Assembly: GCF_015689335.1 (NCBI RefSeq)
Contig: NZ_CP065053.1
Location: 6,510,001 to 6,574,000 of the forward strand
Source of the DNA: Massilia antarctica
GTDB taxonomy: Bacteria > Pseudomonadota > Gammaproteobacteria > Burkholderiales > Burkholderiaceae_D
DNA length: 64,000 bases
Reading direction: 5' to 3'
In this document: piece after piece, positions 59,065 to 64,000 of the stretch
Layout of the letters: the number at the start of each line of letters is the position of its first letter
How positions within the stretch are numbered: position 1 is the stretch's first letter
Made by a program: the position numbers and the translations under genes
Notes under the pieces: model-generated
Databases searched by the model: none
What the model saw: the letters and a program-made list of their open reading frames with translations, nothing else
Told to the model about the DNA's origin: nothing

Positions 59065-61371
59065 ATGCGCCCGACCACCGTCCGACACTTTCCCTTACAT
59101 CGTATTGCCGCTGCCGTGCTGGCCCTGTCGGGTGGCGCGCTGGGCACGGCCCAGGCGCAGACCGAGTCGGGCGCCCCCGCCGCCGGCCCCATCCAGGATG
59201 CCGGCGTCGTGACGGTGAGCGCGCGCCGCCGCCCGGAAAACCTGCAGGACGTACCGGTGTCGGTCACCGCCTTCGGCGGCGACCAGCTATCCAAACAGGG
59301 CACACCAGACATCACCGCCCTGGCCCTGTCGATACCGAACACCACGCTCAAGGCCTCGCGCGCCACCAACTCGACCCTGACCGCATTCATCCGCGGCGTT
59401 GGCCAGCAAGACCCGCTGGCCGGCTTCGAAGCCGGCGTCGGCATCTACCTCGACGATATCTACCTCGCGCGCCCGCAGGCCGCCGTTACCGACATCTACG
59501 ACGTCGAGCGCATCGAAGTGCTGCGCGGCCCGCAAGGCACCCTGTACGGCCGCAACACCATCGGCGGCGCGGTCAAGTACGTCACGCGCAAGCTCGGCTC
59601 GAAAACCGACATCCGCGGCCGCATCACCCTGGGCGACTATAGCCAGCGCGAAGCGGTGCTCACCGCCAGCACTCCGCTCTCCGACACGGTGCGGTTGGGA
59701 GGTTCGATCGCCCGCTTCAAGCACGACGGCTACGGGCGCAACCTCGTCACCGGCGCCCAAAATTACGACAAGGACATGACGGCGGCGCGCCTGTCGGCCG
59801 AATTCACGCCCACGCCGGAACTGTTCATCCGCCTCGCGGCCGACGCCACCGACGACGACTCCAGTGCGCGCAACGGCCACCGCGTGACCGTCGGGCGCAC
59901 CAGCGGCGCGCCCATCCTGTCGAACGTGTACGATACCCGCGCCAACCTGACCCGCGCGCTCGGGCACGAGCAGGAAGTGAAGGCCCACGGCTGGTCGGCG
60001 CTGCTCGAATACACCGTCAACCCGCAACTGAGCGTCAAGTCGGTGACCGCCGCGCGGCGCGACAAATCGTATGCGCCGATCGACTTCGATTCGCTGCAGG
60101 TGGTCGACTTCGAAGTGCCCGCGCTGTACAAGAACAAGCAGTTCAGCCAGGAATTCCAGCTCACCTACACCGGCGACAAAGTGCAGGGCGTGGCCGGCGT
60201 GTACTACATCGACGCCAACGCCTACAACATTTTCGACACCGTCCTGGCCGGCGCCTTCCCCAGTTCGACCTTTACCCTGGGCGACATCGATACCAAGGCC
60301 TGGGCCGTATTCGCCGACGCCAACTACAAGGTCGATGACGCGCTGAGTTTTTCGCTGGGCGGGCGCTACACGGTCGACAAGCGCGAAGCGAAGGTGCTGC
60401 GCCAGATCTACCTAGGCCTGAACGGCACGCCGGCGATGGGCAATCCCAACGCCGTGCTGTTTCGCACCGATACCGACTTCACCCACGGCGAACTGGAGAG
60501 GGAAGACAAGAAGTTCACGCCCAAGCTCGGCCTGGCATACAAGGCCAGCGCCAACCAGAACATCTACGCCAGCTGGGCGCGTGGTTTCAAGGGCGGCGGC
60601 TTCGACCCGCGCATGAACGTGGCCGGCACCAAGATCAGCGAGGCCACCGCGCGCGCCGGCTTCCTTCCCGAAACCATCGACTCACTCGAACTGGGCCTGA
60701 AATCGTCCTACAACAACAAGCGCATCCTGACCAATATCGCCCTGTTCGACAGCAAATACAAGAATGTGCAGATTCCCGGCTCGGTGGAGGTCGACACCAA
60801 CGGCGACGGCCGCCCCGACAGCTTCGCCGGCGTGACCACCAACGCCGGCAAGGCCAAGATCCGCGGCCTCGAACTCGAAGCGAGCGCCAAGCTGACCAAC
60901 GCCCTGAGCGTCACCGGCATGGTTAGCCACATCAACGCCAGGTACACCCAGTTCCTGACCTCGCAACTGGTCGGCGGCGTGCCGGCCCTGGTCAACGTGG
61001 CCAGCGAGCGCTATTTCCAGAACACGCCGAAGAACTCGGCCAACCTGCGCGCCACCTACGACCTCGGCATGCCGGTGATGGGCCGCAGCGGCACCTTCAG
61101 CATCAGCGGCAGCGCCTCCTACAAGGACGACACCACCCAGTTCGAATACGCCTCGGTGCTCGACCAGCCGGCCTACACCTTGTACGACCTGAGCCTGACC
61201 TGGACCAGCGCCGACAACCGCATCCGCGCCGGCCTGCACGGCAAGAACCTGGGCGACAAGCGCTACCGCACCGGCGGCTACGTGTTCCCGAACCTCGGCA
61301 AAGAGGGCGTGCTGACGGCCTTCTACGGCGCCCCGCGCACCGTCTCGGCCACCTTCGAGTACCGGTTCTGA
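59065..61371 (+). CDS. TonB-dependent outer membrane receptor
   Basis: 768 residues from ATG 59065, behind AGGAGA. The signal peptide ends near AQA-QT. A TonB-box-like DAGVVTVSARRRPENLQDVP opens the plug domain (about 55-165, with VERIEVLRGPQGTLYGRNTIGG). The 22-strand barrel follows and ends TVSATFEYRF with terminal Phe. The RRRPENLQDVPVSVTAF pattern is that of the broad class seen in sphingomonads and xanthomonads for complex organic substrates. It starts the operon with the hydrolase and ABC transporter genes. Confidence 0.95.
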   Translation: MRPTTVRHFPLHRIAAAVLALSGGALGTAQAQTESGAPAAGPIQDAGVVTVSARRRPENLQDVPVSVTAFGGDQLSKQGTPDITALALSIPNTTLKASRATNSTLTAFIRGVGQQDPLAGFEAGVGIYLDDIYLARPQAAVTDIYDVERIEVLRGPQGTLYGRNTIGGAVKYVTRKLGSKTDIRGRITLGDYSQREAVLTASTPLSDTVRLGGSIARFKHDGYGRNLVTGAQNYDKDMTAARLSAEFTPTPELFIRLAADATDDDSSARNGHRVTVGRTSGAPILSNVYDTRANLTRALGHEQEVKAHGWSALLEYTVNPQLSVKSVTAARRDKSYAPIDFDSLQVVDFEVPALYKNKQFSQEFQLTYTGDKVQGVAGVYYIDANAYNIFDTVLAGAFPSSTFTLGDIDTKAWAVFADANYKVDDALSFSLGGRYTVDKREAKVLRQIYLGLNGTPAMGNPNAVLFRTDTDFTHGELEREDKKFTPKLGLAYKASANQNIYASWARGFKGGGFDPRMNVAGTKISEATARAGFLPETIDSLELGLKSSYNNKRILTNIALFDSKYKNVQIPGSVEVDTNGDGRPDSFAGVTTNAGKAKIRGLELEASAKLTNALSVTGMVSHINARYTQFLTSQLVGGVPALVNVASERYFQNTPKNSANLRATYDLGMPVMGRSGTFSISGSASYKDDTTQFEYASVLDQPAYTLYDLSLTWTSADNRIRAGLHGKNLGDKRYRTGGYVFPNLGKEGVLTAFYGAPRTVSATFEYRF

Positions 61372-61373
61372 GC

Positions 61374-62321
61374 ATGACGGTACACGTACAGGAACACGAT
61401 GGCGCGCAAGCCGCGCGCCACCTGCACGCCAATGGCGCAGGGGGCGCGGCCAGGCCGTTCAACGACATCAGCTACACCAGCGACGACGGCCTGACCCTGT
61501 ACGCGCGCGACTATCCGGGCCATAGCGGACCGGCGCGCCTGCCCGTCATCTGCCTGCATGGGCTCACGCGCAATTCTGGCGACTTCGACGAACTGGCGCC
61601 GTGGATCGCCGCCCAGGGGCGCAGAGTGCTGGCGCTGGACGTGCGCGGGCGCGGCCAGTCGGCGCACGACCCCGACCCGGCCCACTACAACCCGGCGGTC
61701 TACGCCGGCGACGTCATCAAGCTGGCGCGCGACCTGGGCATCGAGCGCGCCGTGTTCGTCGGCACCTCGATGGGCGGCATCATCACCATGACCCTGGCGC
61801 TGCGCCGCCTGAACCTGATCGCCGCCGCCGTGCTCAACGACGTCGGCCCGGTGATCTCGCAAAAAGGCTTGTCGCGCATCGCCACCTATGCCGGCAAGGG
61901 CACCACCATGCTGACGTGGGAACAGGCCGCCGAATACATGCGCGACATCAACCAGCCCGCCTTTCCGTCGAACGACATGGCCGAATGGAACAAGTGGGCG
62001 CGCCGCGCGTTCAGTGAAAACGATGCCGGCCAGCTGGTGCTGCACTACGACCCCAACATCGCCCTGCCCCTGCAAAGCGGCAAGCTCAAACCGTCGTCGT
62101 GGATGTCGCGCCTTGCGTTCCGGCGCCTGGCGCGCAACCGCCCCACCCTGCTGGTGCGCGGCAGCCTGTCCGACCTGGTCGAGCAGGAACAGGCCAGTTA
62201 CATGCAGCGCGCCGCGCCGGCCATGCAGTATGCCGAGGTGCCCGGCGTCGGCCACGCGCCGATGTTGACCGAAGCGCCGGCCCGGAAAGCGATCGAACGC
62301 TTCCTGAGCCAGGTAGACTGA
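61374..62321 (+). CDS. alpha/beta hydrolase
   Basis: 315 residues. Nucleophile elbow GTSMGG, oxyanion region ICLHGLTRNSGDFDEL, acid in LVRGSLSDLVE and His in VPGVGHAPML complete the triad. No signal peptide, so cytoplasmic. The stop of the receptor is only 2 bases ahead, so the genes are co-translated. Together with the receptor and the ABC transporter it probably hydrolyses an imported ester or similar substrate. Confidence 0.92.
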   Translation: MTVHVQEHDGAQAARHLHANGAGGAARPFNDISYTSDDGLTLYARDYPGHSGPARLPVICLHGLTRNSGDFDELAPWIAAQGRRVLALDVRGRGQSAHDPDPAHYNPAVYAGDVIKLARDLGIERAVFVGTSMGGIITMTLALRRLNLIAAAVLNDVGPVISQKGLSRIATYAGKGTTMLTWEQAAEYMRDINQPAFPSNDMAEWNKWARRAFSENDAGQLVLHYDPNIALPLQSGKLKPSSWMSRLAFRRLARNRPTLLVRGSLSDLVEQEQASYMQRAAPAMQYAEVPGVGHAPMLTEAPARKAIERFLSQVD

Positions 62322-62376
62322 ACCGTATCAGCCCCACCATATAAATATAAAGCAGCCATCCCAACGAGGAGACACG

Positions 62377-63570
62377 ATGTACAAACTGAACACCCTGACA
62401 GGCGCCGTCCTGGCCACCCTGGCCACCGCGCTGGCAACGCCGGCCATGGCCGCGCCCGACCTGAAAATCGCCCTCATCGCCGGCAAGACCGGGATTCTCG
62501 AAACCTATGCCAAGGAAACCGAAACCGGCTTCATGATGGGTCTGGAGTATCTGACCGGCGGCAAGATGGAAATCAACGGGCGCAAACTCAAGGTGATCGT
62601 CAAGGATGACCAGAGCAAGCCCGACCTGGGGCGCACCCTGCTGGCCGAAGCCTACGGCGACGACAAGGCCGATATCGCGGTCGGCACCACCTCGTCCGGC
62701 TCGGCCATCGCCATGCTGCCGGTGGCGCTGGAGTACAAGAAAATCCTGATCGTCGAGCCGGCCGTGGCCGACGCCATCACCGGCGAGAAATGGAACCGCT
62801 ACATCTTCCGCACCGCGCGCAGTTCGATGCAGGATGCCCTGGCCGCCGCCAGCACCCTCAAGGCCGGCAGCGTGGCCTTCCTGGCGCAGGACTACGCCTT
62901 CGGCAAGGATGCGGTCAAGGCCGGCAAGGAAGCGCTGACGGCGACCGGCAGCAAGGCCCAGGTGGTGCACGAGGAATACGCGCCCCAGGGCACCACCGAT
63001 TTCACGGCGCCGGCCCAGCGCATCTTCGACGCCCTGAAGAACAAGCCCGAGCCGCGCCTGCTGCAAATCGTCTGGGCCGGGCCGAACCCGATGAACAAGC
63101 TGGCCGACATGAAACCCGAGCGCTACGGCGTCGTTCTCGCGCCGGGCGGCAATATTTTGCCGGTGATGAAAACCTGGAAAAATTTCGCCGGCACCCAGGG
63201 CACCATCTATTACTACCACGGCTTCCCGAAAAACAAGATGAACGACTGGTTCGTGGCCGAGCACAGCAAGCGCTTCAAGGCCCCGCCCGACATGTTCACC
63301 GCCGGCGGTTTCGCGGCCGCCAGCGCGGTCGTCACGGCATTGACCAAGGCCAATTCGGGCGATACCGAAAAGCTGATCGCGGCCATGGAAGGCATGGACT
63401 TCGACACGCCCAAGGGCAAGATGACCTTCCGCAAGGAAGACCACCAGGCGCTGCAGCCGATGTACCATTTCCGCATCAAGAAAGAGCAGAAGAACGAGTG
63501 GGACTTGCTGGAACTGGTGCGCGAAATCCCGGCCAGCGAACTGCCGCTACCGGTGAGGAACAAGCGGTGA
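62377..63570 (+). CDS. ABC transporter substrate-binding protein, branched-chain amino acid type
   Basis: 397 residues with signal peptide MYKLNTLTGAVLATLATALA cleaving near AMA-AP. The LivJ-type Peripla_BP_6 domain begins LKIALIAGKTGILETYAKET and has KVIVKDDQSKPDLGRTLLAEA and the substrate-pocket run GTTSSGSAIAMLPVALEYKK. Such proteins often bind aromatic acids or amides rather than leucine. The next gene starts at its stop (GTGA overlap). Ligand unknown. Confidence 0.93.
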   Translation: MYKLNTLTGAVLATLATALATPAMAAPDLKIALIAGKTGILETYAKETETGFMMGLEYLTGGKMEINGRKLKVIVKDDQSKPDLGRTLLAEAYGDDKADIAVGTTSSGSAIAMLPVALEYKKILIVEPAVADAITGEKWNRYIFRTARSSMQDALAAASTLKAGSVAFLAQDYAFGKDAVKAGKEALTATGSKAQVVHEEYAPQGTTDFTAPAQRIFDALKNKPEPRLLQIVWAGPNPMNKLADMKPERYGVVLAPGGNILPVMKTWKNFAGTQGTIYYYHGFPKNKMNDWFVAEHSKRFKAPPDMFTAGGFAAASAVVTALTKANSGDTEKLIAAMEGMDFDTPKGKMTFRKEDHQALQPMYHFRIKKEQKNEWDLLELVREIPASELPLPVRNKR

Positions 63571-64000
63571 CGCCGGCGGCAATGCCATCCTTGTCGACGC
63601 GCGAACTGAGCATCCGCTTCGGCGGGCATGTGGCGGTGAACCGGGTCAGCGCCGATTTCTATCCAGGCACCCTGACCGTGATCGTCGGCCCCAACGGCGC
63701 CGGCAAGACCACCTATTTCAATCTGATGTCGGGCCAGTTGCCGGCCACCTCAGGCACGGTCTTGCTCGAAGGCGCAGACATCACCCGCCATGGCGCGGCC
63801 CGGCGTACCGCGCTCGGCATCGGCCGCGCCTTCCAGCTGACCAATCTGTTTCCGCACCTGACGGTGAGCGAAAACGTGCGCCTGGCCGTGCAAAGCCGCG
63901 CGCGCATCGGCATGAATATGTTCTCGCGCTGGTCCAGCCACGCCGACCTGATCGTGCGCGCCGACCATTACCTGGAGCGGGTGTCGATGGCCAGCCGGCG
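63567..64000 (+). CDS. ABC transporter ATP-binding protein, LivG type (cut by window end)
   Basis: About 144 residues are visible. GTG 63567 overlaps the upstream stop; ATG 63582 is an alternative start. The sequence STRELSIRFGGHVAVNRVS leads into Walker A GPNGAGKTTYFNLM, then IGRAFQLTNLFPHLTVSENV (Q-loop). It is the ATPase of a branched-chain-type importer whose permease and second ATPase should follow beyond the window. Confidence 0.93.
   Translation, partial: MTPAAMPSLSTRELSIRFGGHVAVNRVSADFYPGTLTVIVGPNGAGKTTYFNLMSGQLPATSGTVLLEGADITRHGAARRTALGIGRAFQLTNLFPHLTVSENVRLAVQSRARIGMNMFSRWSSHADLIVRADHYLERVSMASR

Overview
The window is GC-rich bacterial chromosome. It most likely comes from a betaproteobacterium of the Oxalobacteraceae (Massilia/Duganella/Janthinobacterium type). 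The basis is the housekeeping order trxB, ftsK, lolA, rarA, serS, which is typical of beta-proteobacteria, and the mix of MipA/OmpV, LytS/LytTR, LysR and DUF families. The genus is inference; there is no rRNA here.

Layout. 1-5.5 kb: a cut-off hypothetical gene, a CbbR-like LysR regulator, a MipA/OmpV porin-like protein, a type II NADH dehydrogenase-like flavoprotein and a secreted DUF4832 protein. 5.5-10.2 kb: a DUF2799 lipoprotein, then a tight cluster of DUF2141 protein, Tat-exported carotenoid oxygenase, LytS-type kinase and LytTR regulator. 10.2-17.1 kb: small enzymes and a transporter, a heparinase II/III-type polysaccharide lyase broken by three lesions, and a DUF3142 gene followed 3 bases later by a large secreted protein of unknown function. 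17.1-26.8 kb is an accessory region. It holds four paralogous genes for a cysteine-rich (C-x15-C-x2-C-x27-C) membrane protein, set among msrA, a DUF6585 protein and an RNA ligase of the DRB0094 (Rnl5) type. Three of the four paralogs and a nearby DUF4349 lipoprotein gene share a bipartite promoter, (A/G)ACCCCG-N15-CGTT(T/C)(C/A)A, which looks like an ECF sigma factor regulon.

26.87-38.23 kb is best read as a genomic island inserted in the 3' end of a tRNA-Ser(CGA) gene. The 14-base tRNA end is repeated at the far side, right beside what looks like the tRNA gene's original terminator. A decayed P4-type integrase lies at the tRNA end, and TTTTGGGGGCAT-type repeats lie just inside both ends. The cargo is galactose metabolism: galT, galK, a GH2 glycosidase, a glycosyltransferase, UDP-galactopyranose mutase and a GH1-RmlD fusion protein.

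38.2-54 kb is mostly core: two tRNA-Ser(CGA) genes beside serS, then rarA, lolA, ftsK, trxB, an Smr-domain gene, a TRIC-type channel, glnB and nadE. 54-57.7 kb has a membrane protein/XRE regulator pair followed by a 949-residue cytoplasmic protein of unknown function. 57.9-64 kb is a LysR regulator divergent from an operon of TonB-dependent receptor, alpha/beta hydrolase and branched-chain-type ABC transporter (cut by the window end). It reads as uptake and hydrolysis of an unknown substrate, and the control region holds two TGTGCA-N4-TGCACA palindromes. Two related palindromic intergenic elements lie at 49.7 and 57.8 kb.

The strongest candidates for undescribed biology are the four-paralog cysteine-rich array with its shared promoter, the 949-residue protein with its XRE neighbour, and the palindrome-controlled uptake operon.
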